Shown one piece after another: positions 1-8,246 of a stretch of DNA of 62,198 nt. The notes beneath the pieces are model-generated. The model made no database searches. It was not told the origin of the DNA and worked only from the letters and a program-made list of their open reading frames with translations. The position numbers were made by a program, and so were the translations under genes. Positions within the stretch are counted from its first letter, which is position 1. Each line of letters begins with the position of its first letter. The DNA is taken from the NCBI GenBank assembly GCA_023440975.1, contig JAEZRD010000086.1:1-62198 (forward strand), given 5' to 3'. The stretch comes from Methanobacteriota archaeon (GTDB lineage Archaea; Methanobacteriota; Methanobacteria; Methanobacteriales; Methanobacteriaceae).

Positions 1-14
1 AATGGAGCTTTATA

Positions 15-329
15 ATGTTTTTAACTAGAATTTATTATACAATAGCTTACTTTTTTGTTCTAATTTGGGAGATAATAAAAGCAGTTGTGGATGTAACAAT
101 TCGCTCATTAAAAGGTGGAGAATATAATCCAATATTGGTAGATATTGACACTGTGTTAAAAAGACCAGTAGCTCAAACAATCTTAGCTAATAGTATAACT
201 TTAACTCCAGGAACATTAACTGTCGATTTAGATTCAGAAGCACAAAAACTTAAAGTAGCTATAATTGCTCCAAGAGAAAAAGAAGAGATAATTCCATTTG
301 AAAAATATATTAAAGGAATGTTAGAATAG
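15..329 (+). CDS. ehbA: Energy-converting hydrogenase B subunit A (MrpE-like)
   Basis: Small membrane protein of 104 residues resembling the MrpE/MnhE subunit of Mrp-type cation/proton antiporters. It has one hydrophobic segment near residues 6-26, followed by a soluble part with the typical 'LANSITLTPGT' stretch (about 56-66). It is the first gene of a run whose order matches ehbA-Q of Methanothermobacter, which decides the name. It probably forms part of the ion-translocating membrane arm of Ehb. A 'ggag' lies about 7 bases before the ATG. The operon promoter would be left of the window. The family is clear; the Ehb assignment rests on context. Confidence 0.85.
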   Translation: MFLTRIYYTIAYFFVLIWEIIKAVVDVTIRSLKGGEYNPILVDIDTVLKRPVAQTILANSITLTPGTLTVDLDSEAQKLKVAIIAPREKEEIIPFEKYIKGMLE

Positions 330-401
330 AGTGGGATTTTAATTTAATAAAATTTTTTACAATTATTAAATCATTATTTAAAATAGAAAAATGTGATAGT
401 G

Positions 402-662
402 ATGAATTTACTACTAATTTCAAAGATTTTCTTAATAGTTGCTTTTGTAATTTTTTCAATTGCTGCTTTAAGATTGGCTACTCATAAATCCGTAGCTATG
501 GGTATTATAGGGACTGATGCATTAACAGTATCTGTTTCAGTTATTCTTGTAGCTTTAGGTGGAATTTATGGGATTGGATTTTTTAGAGATATAGCTTTAG
601 CTTTAGTTCTTTTAGGTGTAGTAGGTACTATAGCTTTTGCAACTGTTATACGGAGGGATTAG
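402..662 (+). CDS. ehbB: Energy-converting hydrogenase B subunit B (MrpF-like)
   Basis: An 86-residue protein with three hydrophobic segments, similar to MrpF/MnhF antiporter subunits, belonging to the membrane arm of Ehb. The frame is open from a GTG at 393, but that GTG lies inside a 'gtgat' ribosome-binding sequence, so I place the start at the ATG at 402 (MNLLLISKIF). The next gene starts directly after the stop codon, which fits one polycistronic mRNA. About 70 bases separate it from ehbA. Confidence 0.83.
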   Translation: MNLLLISKIFLIVAFVIFSIAALRLATHKSVAMGIIGTDALTVSVSVILVALGGIYGIGFFRDIALALVLLGVVGTIAFATVIRRD

Positions 663-1112
663 ATGATTTCAGCATCTATCTTTGAATTAATACAATCCGT
701 ATTACTGATTGTTGTAGCTATCATTACTATTATTATCAGTATAGGAATCTTAAGGTTAGATAGTGATATGGATAATGTAGTTTATGCAAGAATCCATATA
801 CTCGGTGTTATTGATATTGCATCTGTAATTGCTTTTATATGTTTAGGTGATCCTTTATTAGGAGTTTTATATTTCATATTAGCACCATTTACTGCTCATG
901 CAATGGCTCATGGATACTTCCATGGTGAAGATTTAAAAAACAATCAATCTTTAACTAATGATTCTAATAATGACAAAAAACCAAAAAAAGATGATATAAC
1001 TAAAGAGATTGAATCTAGTGGATTTTATAAAACTGTTAAAGAGGAAAACAGCTTTGATGATTCTAATGATAAAATAACAGTCTCTACTTTAAAGATTATT
1101 GAGGATGAATAA
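663..1112 (+). CDS. ehbC: Energy-converting hydrogenase B subunit C (MrpG-like)
   Basis: MrpG/MnhG-like membrane subunit. Residues 1-85 carry the family core with about three membrane segments (ASVIAFICLGDPLLGVLYFI is the most recognisable part). The remaining roughly 60 residues are a hydrophilic, Asn/Lys/Glu-rich tail. MrpG proteins are usually near 100 residues, so the tail is an extension and probably lies in the cytoplasm. A strong 'ggaggg' sits just before the ATG, inside the end of ehbB. The stop overlaps the start region of the next gene. Confidence 0.82.
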   Translation: MISASIFELIQSVLLIVVAIITIIISIGILRLDSDMDNVVYARIHILGVIDIASVIAFICLGDPLLGVLYFILAPFTAHAMAHGYFHGEDLKNNQSLTNDSNNDKKPKKDDITKEIESSGFYKTVKEENSFDDSNDKITVSTLKIIEDE

Positions 1113-1113
1113 T

Positions 1114-1347
1114 ATGATTGAATATATAATAATGATTATTACAATCATAGGTGCTATAGTAACCATATTGCAAAGAGATTTACTCAAAGCAGCTGTTGTA
1201 AGTGGAATTACAGGAGCATGTATTGCATTCTTATATGAAATTTTATTAGCTCCAGATGTAGCCTTAACTCAAGCTATTGTAGGAGCAGCTATTGTACCTG
1301 CTTTCTTTGCATTAGCAATTAAGAAAACTAAAAGGACTGATGACTAA
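1114..1347 (+). CDS. ehbD: Energy-converting hydrogenase B subunit D (MrpB N-terminal/DUF4040-like)
   Basis: A 77-residue membrane protein with three hydrophobic segments and the 'APDVALTQAIVGAAIVPA' signature of DUF4040, a domain found in MrpA/MrpB and in the ion-pumping arm of Ech-type hydrogenases. The frame opens at a TTG (1099) and contains an ATG at 1105. The ATG at 1114 fits best, nine bases after the 'gagg' at 1101-1104. The stop overlaps the ATG of the next gene by one base. Confidence 0.82.
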   Translation: MIEYIIMIITIIGAIVTILQRDLLKAAVVSGITGACIAFLYEILLAPDVALTQAIVGAAIVPAFFALAIKKTKRTDD

Positions 1348-1718
1348 TGGTTATGGATATACAATTAGCATCATTATTCACAGCAGGGGCTTTAATAATT
1401 ATAGGTCTTTATGCAGCAATATTCCTAGACAATATAGTTAAAAAGGTTATAGGTTTAAACTTTATTGAAGATGGAGCTAACTTATTTTTGATTGCATTAG
1501 GTTATAAATTTGGAGGAGTAGTTCCTATTTATTTGCCTGGAATGAGTAGAAGCTGGTTCTATGCAAATTCCGCATACCCTTTACCTCATGCTTTAGTTTT
1601 AACTAGTATTGTTATTGGAGCAAGTACATTGGCTGTAATGCTTGCATTAGTAATGGTATTATACAAAAAATATCACACATTAAGCACAAAAGTTATATTG
1701 GGGGAAGATTATGAATGA
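1347..1718 (+). CDS. ehbE: Energy-converting hydrogenase B subunit E (MrpC/NuoK-like)
   Basis: A 123-residue protein with three membrane segments, similar to MrpC and NuoK. The segment 'LPHALVLTSIVIGAS' (about 85-99) is the MrpC/NuoK motif (P-L-P-Q-A-L-V-L-T-x-I-V-I). It follows ehbD with a one-base stop/start overlap and itself overlaps ehbF by eight bases, so the chain is translationally coupled. An alternative start is the ATG at 1353. It forms part of the ion channel of the Ehb membrane arm. Confidence 0.84.
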   Translation: MVMDIQLASLFTAGALIIIGLYAAIFLDNIVKKVIGLNFIEDGANLFLIALGYKFGGVVPIYLPGMSRSWFYANSAYPLPHALVLTSIVIGASTLAVMLALVMVLYKKYHTLSTKVILGEDYE

Positions 1719-3204
1719 ATTAATACCTTTAATGGTGATTGTCCCGATAATATGTGCATTACTCTTGAATTTACTTCATGGTAAAGATAAAATTTCAAGA
1801 ATAATAGCTTTAATTGTTGCAATTGTAATACCAATAATTGCTATAGTTGCAAATACTGGTCTTCATTATTTTGGAGGATATACTCCTTTAGCATTTAATG
1901 GAACACTTTTAGGAACTCTTCCTACAGCATTAGCTAATTCAAATATAGTATTTTTCCATCCTGCAATTACTTATAGTTTAGTTGCTATGAAGAAAATATT
2001 TATTTTTGTTTTAGGAATAGTTATATTCTTATCTTTATTTACTTATTTCAACAAATATAAGAAAATATCTGGTCCGTTCATGTTTTTAGTATTTATGGGA
2101 ACTGCTGCTGTTAGTGCAATGTTACTTACTGATGATATTTTTAATATGTATATATTCTTTGAGATAGCAGCATTAACTCAAACTGGTATAATATTAGCTT
2201 CTGATTCTGAAGGAAGTACTGAAACAGCTTTAAAATATATGATATTAGGTTCTATTGGTGGACCAATACTATTATTAGGTATAGGATTTATTCTTGGAGC
2301 TGTTGGTAGTGTAAATATAAGTGATATTGTTTATGCAATAAAAACTAATATGGTTGATCCATACTCACCTGTTTTATTAATAGGTTTTGCTATGATATTC
2401 TTTGGTTGGTTATATTCTTCAGGATTACCACCTTTCAATACTATAAAATCATTAATTTACAGTAAAGGTACACCTGAGGCATCAGCAATTCTTACAACTT
2501 TCTCAGTATTTACAATGGTTGCATTAGGAATTGCAATGTTTAGAATATTTGGTTATTTATCAGTATATAAAATAATTATAATTCTATTTGCATTGTTAGC
2601 TATGGTTTTAGGAGTATCAATGGCAGTTGTTCAAACGGACTTTAGAAAAATGCTTGGTTTCTTGGCTGTAGGTGAATTAGGATTTATTGCTTTAGGATTT
2701 GGTATTGGAACTAAAATTTCTATGACTGCAGGGCTTTTCCAAGCTTTCAATGATATAGTAATTACATCATTATTATTCATTGGTTTTGGAACAATTTATT
2801 ATTTAACTGGAACATCAGATACTCGAAAATTAGGTGGATTAATATCATTAAATCCTAAAGTTGCAATCATGTTACTATTTGGGGGTTTCGCTTTAGCAGG
2901 TGTTCCTCCTTTCAATGGATTCCAATCTAAATTAATGCTTGTTCAATCTGCATTAAATGCAGGTTACCCTGAACTTGCTATTATAGTTGTTTTAGTTAGT
3001 ATTGTGGTCTTTATGACATTTGTAAAAGCATTCCATTCAATCTATTTAAAACCTAAGCCTGAAAATTTAAAATTTGTGCATAAAGAAATTCCATCTTTAG
3101 CAATATTTTCAGTGGCAATTTTATTAATAATTTGTTTGATAGTAGGTATTTATCCAAGAATAGTAACATATGGTTTTGCACAATATTTAGGAGGCCTGAT
3201 ATAA
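1711..3204 (+). CDS. ehbF: Energy-converting hydrogenase B subunit F (MrpD/NuoN-like ion-pump subunit)
   Basis: At 497 residues this is the large antiporter-like subunit of Ehb, with about 14 hydrophobic segments. The proton-conducting NADH-quinone oxidoreductase/Mrp antiporter domain covers roughly residues 115-420. 'DDIFNMYIFFEIAAL' (about 141-155) is its entry motif with the conserved Glu. 'GLPPFN' (about 237) and 'GVPPFNGFQSK' (about 402) are the typical loops. It would couple ferredoxin reduction by H2 to ion flow. The 'gggg' ribosome-binding site lies inside ehbE. Confidence 0.9.
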   Translation: MNELIPLMVIVPIICALLLNLLHGKDKISRIIALIVAIVIPIIAIVANTGLHYFGGYTPLAFNGTLLGTLPTALANSNIVFFHPAITYSLVAMKKIFIFVLGIVIFLSLFTYFNKYKKISGPFMFLVFMGTAAVSAMLLTDDIFNMYIFFEIAALTQTGIILASDSEGSTETALKYMILGSIGGPILLLGIGFILGAVGSVNISDIVYAIKTNMVDPYSPVLLIGFAMIFFGWLYSSGLPPFNTIKSLIYSKGTPEASAILTTFSVFTMVALGIAMFRIFGYLSVYKIIIILFALLAMVLGVSMAVVQTDFRKMLGFLAVGELGFIALGFGIGTKISMTAGLFQAFNDIVITSLLFIGFGTIYYLTGTSDTRKLGGLISLNPKVAIMLLFGGFALAGVPPFNGFQSKLMLVQSALNAGYPELAIIVVLVSIVVFMTFVKAFHSIYLKPKPENLKFVHKEIPSLAIFSVAILLIICLIVGIYPRIVTYGFAQYLGGLI

Positions 3205-3205
3205 A

Positions 3206-3541
3206 ATGGCATTCTATGATTTATTATTAAATTCACTTAAAGAGGTTAAAGGAAAAATTAAAGATGATCCTTTAACTAGTGATAATGTGTCTGGTGCAAC
3301 TGCTGGTGAATTAACAATCATTTCAGTTACTTTAATTGCAGCTATATTACTTTCACATATTAATTTGTTAATTTCAGCTTTGATTATTATAATTTTAGCT
3401 GTATTTTTAATAACTAATCTCCCTTTAATTCCTAAAGTTATTAAGGAAGAAAATAATTCATTGGATACTATGATGTTTTATGTTATTTTAACAATGGGTG
3501 TTGTAGTATGCTTAATTTATTGGGGTGTTGCTTATGTCTAA
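3206..3541 (+). CDS. ehbG: Energy-converting hydrogenase B subunit G
   Basis: A 111-residue protein with a hydrophilic first 35 residues and three hydrophobic segments afterwards. I recognise no family motif apart from its position between ehbF and the MrpB-like genes, which is where ehbG lies in Methanothermobacter. It starts one base after the ehbF stop and overlaps the next gene's start by eight bases. Membrane arm subunit by inference. Confidence 0.72.
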   Translation: MAFYDLLLNSLKEVKGKIKDDPLTSDNVSGATAGELTIISVTLIAAILLSHINLLISALIIIILAVFLITNLPLIPKVIKEENNSLDTMMFYVILTMGVVVCLIYWGVAYV

Positions 3542-3812
3542 TAGTCTTAGAGATTTAGTTTTAGCAATCATTACTGCATTATTTGGAGTAACTTTATTTG
3601 ATGCATTATTCCATTTAAGAAGTATTATTAATCCAGGAATAAGTTTAGTTTATAATGCTTTAGGTCCTAATATTGCTCCAAATATGGTAACTAATATTGT
3701 ATTTGATTGGAGAGGTTATGATACCTTAGGAGAAGCTTTAATATTAGTTACTGCAGTACTTGTTGTATTGTTAATATTTGGAAGAGGAAAGTTAAAAGGT
3801 GATGAAGAATGA
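3534..3812 (+). CDS. ehbH: Energy-converting hydrogenase B subunit H (MrpB-like, N-terminal part)
   Basis: A 92-residue membrane protein with two hydrophobic segments and the 'FDWRGYDTLGEALILVTAVL' motif (about 59-78), typical of the C-terminal DUF4040/MrpB region preceding the MnhB domain. The ATG at 3534 (MSNSLRDL) is preceded by 'ggggtg' six bases upstream. A GTG at 3525 in the same frame is part of that ribosome-binding sequence. The end overlaps ehbI as ATGA. Confidence 0.8.
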   Translation: MSNSLRDLVLAIITALFGVTLFDALFHLRSIINPGISLVYNALGPNIAPNMVTNIVFDWRGYDTLGEALILVTAVLVVLLIFGRGKLKGDEE

Positions 3813-4303
3813 GTAATGATGGAAGTACTGTACTAAAATTACTTGCTTTACCTATTTCAATTATTTTGATATGTTTAGGAGTAAATACTATACTTGGTGG
3901 ACATATTACACCGGGTGGAGGTTTCCAAGGTGGAGCAATGATTTCAGCCGGTGTTATTTTAAGTTTATTTGTGTATGGATTTGATAAAAATCCTATAGAC
4001 TTCTCACCAAGTTTTGTTTCAGCAGTTGAAAGTTTTGGAGCATTATTTTATGTTTTCCTTGGTTTAGTTGGATTAGTATTTGCAGGATCTTTCCTTTACA
4101 ATGTTGGTGGAGACTTCTTTGGAATCGTTCCTCCAATGATAAAAGCTATCTTCCATTATCCCGACCCAACTAATGCTGGAATAATACCTTATTTAAATAT
4201 GACCGTGGGATTAAAAGTTATGGTTGGATTAACAGCTGTTGCAATAGCATTTTCACAATTTAAAACTTTTGAAGAAGAACAAGAAGAAGGGGATGACGAA
4301 TGA
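3809..4303 (+). CDS. ehbI: Energy-converting hydrogenase B subunit I (MnhB-like)
   Basis: A 164-residue MnhB/MrpB-domain protein. It has about four membrane segments and the diagnostic 'GHITPGGGFQGGAM' motif (about 30-43), found in the MnhB domain of Mrp antiporters and formate hydrogenlyase-type complexes. The C-terminus is acidic. The ATG overlaps the stop of ehbH by four bases (ATGA) and its own end overlaps ehbJ in the same way, so ehbH-I-J are coupled. Confidence 0.86.
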   Translation: MSNDGSTVLKLLALPISIILICLGVNTILGGHITPGGGFQGGAMISAGVILSLFVYGFDKNPIDFSPSFVSAVESFGALFYVFLGLVGLVFAGSFLYNVGGDFFGIVPPMIKAIFHYPDPTNAGIIPYLNMTVGLKVMVGLTAVAIAFSQFKTFEEEQEEGDDE

Positions 4304-4560
4304 TAGTTTTAGGACCAATTATATTTGGATTTTTATTAGGTTTAGTAGTAGGTTCTAGAATTAGAAATGATGCTGAAGTTAATATTGGATTAACTAGTGG
4401 AGCTATAGTATTACTATTCATAGTTTCAATTATAATAGCTTGGAAATTAGGTAACTTCCCTTATTATAATGATTTCCCAGTAGCAACAGGTTTTATTTCT
4501 GCATTTATCGGTCTTGTAATAGGTAAACTAATATTTGGAAGATCCAAAAACACAAATTAA
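4300..4560 (+). CDS. ehbJ: Energy-converting hydrogenase B subunit J
   Basis: An 86-residue hydrophobic protein with about three membrane segments and a Gly-rich first helix. There is no motif that would name it alone. It sits between the MnhB-like subunit and the polyferredoxin, the position of ehbJ. The start overlaps the ehbI stop by four bases. A gap of about 100 bases before the next gene separates the membrane genes from the iron-sulfur genes. Confidence 0.72.
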   Translation: MIVLGPIIFGFLLGLVVGSRIRNDAEVNIGLTSGAIVLLFIVSIIIAWKLGNFPYYNDFPVATGFISAFIGLVIGKLIFGRSKNTN

Positions 4561-4663
4561 ATGAAAAAGAATTTTTTATCAAAAAAGGATTTTGATAATA
4601 GAAAAATTAAATTTACAAAGTATAATAAAAAAATCAATAAAATTTCGATTGGAAGTAAAAATC

Positions 4664-6037
4664 ATGTATATAACAACTAATAAATGCGAAGGTCGTGCGG
4701 AATGTATAAAAAAATGCCCGACAGAAGCTATTAGGTTAATTAAAGGGAAAGCTTTTAGCTGTATTACATGTGGAACTTGTCAAGATGTGTGTCCTAATAA
4801 TGCTATTTTTAAAAATAGTTATGGAGGTTATGTTGTAGACAGAGCTAAATGTAATGGTTGCGGAATATGTGAATATTCCTGTCCAGTAGATAATATTCAT
4901 ATTGAAGATGGGGTAGTTAAAGGAATTTGTTCAATGTGTGGTTTATGTGCTGATACATGTGAAGCAAGAGTAGATTCCTCTAATTTAGTTGAAGAAAAAC
5001 AACAAAATTTCTTAAATGCTCTTAAATTATCTATGCCTAAGGTTTCCAATGTTAATGTTCCAATCAAATCTAAAAAAAGTGAAAAAGAAGTAGCTTCAAG
5101 AATCTGTATGGATACAGATTATGAAAAATGTACATTGTGTGGTAGATGTGCATATTATTGTCCTACAGAAGCTATAAATGTCACAACAGAACAACAAGGA
5201 ATTTGTACAGATTGTAATGTTTGTGAAGATATTTGTCCTGTTGGAGCTATTAAAGATGGTATAGTAGATATAGATAAATGTACATTATGTTTAAATTGTT
5301 TACATAACTGTCCTAATAATGCAATAGTCTTAGATGACTTTGCAATAAATATTACAAAATTAAATCAAAAAATTAATGGTTCCATAACTTCATGTTTAAA
5401 TTGTGGTTTATGTGCAGATAATTGTGAAAATGGTTCTTTAAAAAAGATTGATGGACATTTACGATATGATCCAAGTTTAGATGTGATGACTAATGCTTCA
5501 ATTGAAAATCATCAATTAATGATAGGAGATTGTCCAGTATCTTCATTAAATGAATCTGAGGATTATGAACTTCAAGGATATTGTGTATCTTGTGGTAAAT
5601 GTGTAGATGTTTGTCAGAATGATGCTAGAAATGTAAAAACTATAACTTGGGATGGAAAAGTTTCAGAAGATTGTATTTCTTGTGGAATATGTGTTGAAGT
5701 ATGTCCTAAAAATGCCATAACATTAAAAAGAGGAACTATTGAAGTTGATTTAGATAAATGTATAATGTGTGAAACTTGTGGAATACACTGTCCAAAAGAT
5801 GCTATTCCTAAGAGAACAACAGTTAAAAAAGAAATAGCTAGTGGATTTAATATGATTGACAATCAGTTATGTATTCGATGTGACATGTGTCAAGATATTT
5901 GCCCCGAAGATGCTATTGTAGAAAAAGATGGTCATTTAGTAGTTAACGAAGAGGATTGTATTTATTGTGGTGCATGTATGCATATATGTCCTTCTAATGC
6001 TTTCCTATTTGAAAGAAAATTTAAAAATGCTAAATAA
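4664..6037 (+). CDS. ehbK: Energy-converting hydrogenase B subunit K, polyferredoxin
   Basis: A 457-residue soluble polyferredoxin. I count twelve canonical C-x2-C-x2-C-x3-C motifs (for example CITCGTCQDVCP, CNGCGICEYSCP, CTLCGRCAYYCP, CIYCGACMHICP). There is also an N-terminal variant with C-x5-C-x3-CP, so up to about thirteen [4Fe-4S] clusters. Two or three of the motifs end in CE or CQ instead of CP. It would carry electrons between the hydrogenase module and ferredoxin-dependent enzymes. The frame is open further upstream (4592), but the ATG at 4664 begins the first ferredoxin repeat and has 'ggaag' upstream. Confidence 0.88.
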   Translation: MYITTNKCEGRAECIKKCPTEAIRLIKGKAFSCITCGTCQDVCPNNAIFKNSYGGYVVDRAKCNGCGICEYSCPVDNIHIEDGVVKGICSMCGLCADTCEARVDSSNLVEEKQQNFLNALKLSMPKVSNVNVPIKSKKSEKEVASRICMDTDYEKCTLCGRCAYYCPTEAINVTTEQQGICTDCNVCEDICPVGAIKDGIVDIDKCTLCLNCLHNCPNNAIVLDDFAINITKLNQKINGSITSCLNCGLCADNCENGSLKKIDGHLRYDPSLDVMTNASIENHQLMIGDCPVSSLNESEDYELQGYCVSCGKCVDVCQNDARNVKTITWDGKVSEDCISCGICVEVCPKNAITLKRGTIEVDLDKCIMCETCGIHCPKDAIPKRTTVKKEIASGFNMIDNQLCIRCDMCQDICPEDAIVEKDGHLVVNEEDCIYCGACMHICPSNAFLFERKFKNAK

Positions 6038-6058
6038 TCCAGTACAAGGTGTATTTAA

Positions 6059-6577
6059 ATGAAAAATTTACTTAAAATATTTCTAGAAGGAGCATATGGA
6101 AATTTAAAGAAAATCCTTTTTGCTTCAGATAGAGTAACAGATATGGAAATGAGAAATGCTATTTTAACTGGTCAAGTAAAACCAACAGAAAAAGTATCTC
6201 GTGCTTGTATTGGCTGTGGAGGTTGTGCAAATGTTTGTCCAACTGATGCAATAACTATGAAACCATTAAAAGAGCCTCATAAATTAGCTGAGGGATGGAC
6301 CGTAACAGAAGTTCCTGAATTAAATCAAGAAAAATGTGTAGTATGTTACTGGTGTCATGATTTTTGTCCAATTTATGCTTTATATGAAGAAGCAGGAGCT
6401 ATACATCCAAATGATGTGGGAGATAATGTTCTTGATGTTGAAAATCTTATCAAGGAACCTTTCAAAATTCCAGAGGATAAAATTGCATTTATTGCACAAT
6501 ACATGTCAGATAAATCATTATTTGATAATATTAAAGCCAATACTCCTAAAAAAGAAGATAAAGAGGGGATAAAATGA
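6059..6577 (+). CDS. ehbL: Energy-converting hydrogenase B subunit L, ferredoxin
   Basis: A 172-residue protein with two [4Fe-4S] motifs, CIGCGGCANVCP (about 50-61) and CVVCYWCHDFCP (about 93-104). They sit in the middle of the chain, with hydrophilic extensions at both ends. This layout corresponds to the NuoI-like subunit of Ech-type hydrogenases, passing electrons from the small subunit. 'aaggtg' precedes the ATG. The end overlaps ehbM by four bases (ATGA). Confidence 0.85.
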   Translation: MKNLLKIFLEGAYGNLKKILFASDRVTDMEMRNAILTGQVKPTEKVSRACIGCGGCANVCPTDAITMKPLKEPHKLAEGWTVTEVPELNQEKCVVCYWCHDFCPIYALYEEAGAIHPNDVGDNVLDVENLIKEPFKIPEDKIAFIAQYMSDKSLFDNIKANTPKKEDKEGIK

Positions 6578-7020
6578 GTCTTAAATCATTTTCAAGATCT
6601 AAAGCTATTCATTTAATGTTAGTTTATACTGGTGGATGTAATGGGTGCGATATAGAAATTGTAAATTGTGTTCTATCACCAAGATTTGATGTAGAACAAT
6701 ATAATGTTTTTTTAACTTGGAACCCTCGTGAAGCTGATGTATTAGTAGTTACAGGACCTGTAACTCATCATAATAGAAAACCTTTAGAAGAAATTTATGC
6801 TGCGATACCTGAACCAAAAGCAGTTATAGCTGCAGGTAGTTGTGCATTAATGGGTGGAGTTTATAAAAATATTCATGGAGATATACCTTCTGAAGAAATT
6901 GATGGACCGGTTGAAAATATAATACCTGTTGATGCAAAAGTACCAGGATGTGCTTGCAGACCACAAGATATTATAGCAGGAGTAGTTTCAGCTTTACCTA
7001 AATTATTAAATGCAGATTAA
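6574..7020 (+). CDS. ehbM: Energy-converting hydrogenase B subunit M, [NiFe] hydrogenase small subunit
   Basis: A 148-residue small subunit of the NuoB/Ech type. The cysteines for the proximal [4Fe-4S] cluster are visible in TGGCNGCDIEIVNC (about 19-32), AAGSCALMGGV (about 87-97) and VPGCACRP (about 127-134). The family is typically short like this one and has no export signal. It would sit in the cytoplasmic arm against ehbN. It begins inside the last codons of ehbL. Confidence 0.9.
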   Translation: MSLKSFSRSKAIHLMLVYTGGCNGCDIEIVNCVLSPRFDVEQYNVFLTWNPREADVLVVTGPVTHHNRKPLEEIYAAIPEPKAVIAAGSCALMGGVYKNIHGDIPSEEIDGPVENIIPVDAKVPGCACRPQDIIAGVVSALPKLLNAD

Positions 7021-7084
7021 AATAATCAAGATTATTAAAAATTAAAAAAATTACTAATATTTATCAAAAATAAGGTGTGAAATA

Positions 7085-8233
7085 ATGGAAGAAAAGAGAG
7101 CGACAAAGGAGGAAGTAATAGAAACTGAAATCCAAATGGGAACAGTTCACCCTGCTGCTTTAGAACCTTATAGAGTTAGATTTTTCGTTGAAGATGAAAT
7201 TATAAAAGATGCTGAAATTACCGTAGGTGTTAATCACCGAGGGGTAGAAAGAATTATGGAAGGTCTTCCAGTAGAAAAAGCTAATGCACTTACTGAAAAA
7301 ATTTGTGGAATTTGCTCTAATTCACATGTATGGAATTCTGTTAGAACTGCTGAAAAAGGATTACAAGTTGAAATTCCTGATAGAGCAGTGTATATTAGAG
7401 TTATTATGGGAGAATTAGAAAGATTACATAGTCACTTCCTTTATCTTGCTCATGGTTGTGAAGTTTTAGGTCATGAAACATTTTCAATGAGAGTTTTTTA
7501 CATGAGAGAAACAATCATGGAACTTTTAAGCATGATTGGGGGGAATAGGGTTCAATATGGTTGTGCTATTATTGGAGGAGTAAGACCAAGATGTGAACTT
7601 GATGATAATCGTATTCAAAGATTAAGAGATGGAATGGATAAAACAGAATCAACTCTAAAAAATTTCACTGATAGATTTATAAATGACCCTATTGTTAACT
7701 CAAGAATTGAAGGAATAGGTGTTCTTCCTCAACAACAAGCTTTAAAATTAGCAGTATCTGGACCAACTCTTAGGGCAACAGGTGTTAAATCTGATGTAAG
7801 AACATCAATGTATGAGTATGAAAACTTTGATTTTGATGTTATCACTCAACCTGATGGAGATGTTAAATCTAATCTTTTAATGAGAGTGTTGGAGTCTTTT
7901 GAAGCTATAAAAATCATTCGTCAAGCAGTTGATAATCTTCCTGGAGGTCGTGTTGCTGATAGATCTTGGGAAATGGTAGATTGTGATATTACTGATTCTT
8001 ATATTGAAGTTCCAAGAGGAACTTTATTTGATTCTTATGCAATTGAAGATGGTAGAGTTAGAAGTTGTTTAATTAGAACACCTTCTTTAGCAAATATTGG
8101 TGCAATGCAATATGCATGTATTGGAGATTCTATAACTGATGGGCAATTATGTATTGTTCAATGTGATCCATGTTTTACTTGTACTGATAGGGCTGTGGAA
8201 ATTATTAGACTTGATGATAATGGAAAAAAATGA
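7085..8233 (+). CDS. ehbN: Energy-converting hydrogenase B subunit N, [NiFe] hydrogenase large subunit
   Basis: The 382-residue catalytic subunit. Both nickel-binding Cys pairs are present: EKICGICSNSH near residues 73-83 and DPCFTCTDR near 360-368. Only about 14 residues follow the last Cys, so there is no long C-terminal peptide to be removed, as in other Ech-type enzymes. It shares ancestry with NuoD. 'aaggtg' is seven bases before the ATG. It lies 64 bases after ehbM, a slightly larger gap than elsewhere in the operon. Confidence 0.92.
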   Translation: MEEKRATKEEVIETEIQMGTVHPAALEPYRVRFFVEDEIIKDAEITVGVNHRGVERIMEGLPVEKANALTEKICGICSNSHVWNSVRTAEKGLQVEIPDRAVYIRVIMGELERLHSHFLYLAHGCEVLGHETFSMRVFYMRETIMELLSMIGGNRVQYGCAIIGGVRPRCELDDNRIQRLRDGMDKTESTLKNFTDRFINDPIVNSRIEGIGVLPQQQALKLAVSGPTLRATGVKSDVRTSMYEYENFDFDVITQPDGDVKSNLLMRVLESFEAIKIIRQAVDNLPGGRVADRSWEMVDCDITDSYIEVPRGTLFDSYAIEDGRVRSCLIRTPSLANIGAMQYACIGDSITDGQLCIVQCDPCFTCTDRAVEIIRLDDNGKK

Positions 8234-8246
8234 ATGAGGATATAAA

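Noticed and set aside
5614..5862. 82-codon minus-strand frame inside ehbK
   Set aside because: Mirror of the polyferredoxin coding sequence; no ribosome-binding site and no sensible protein.
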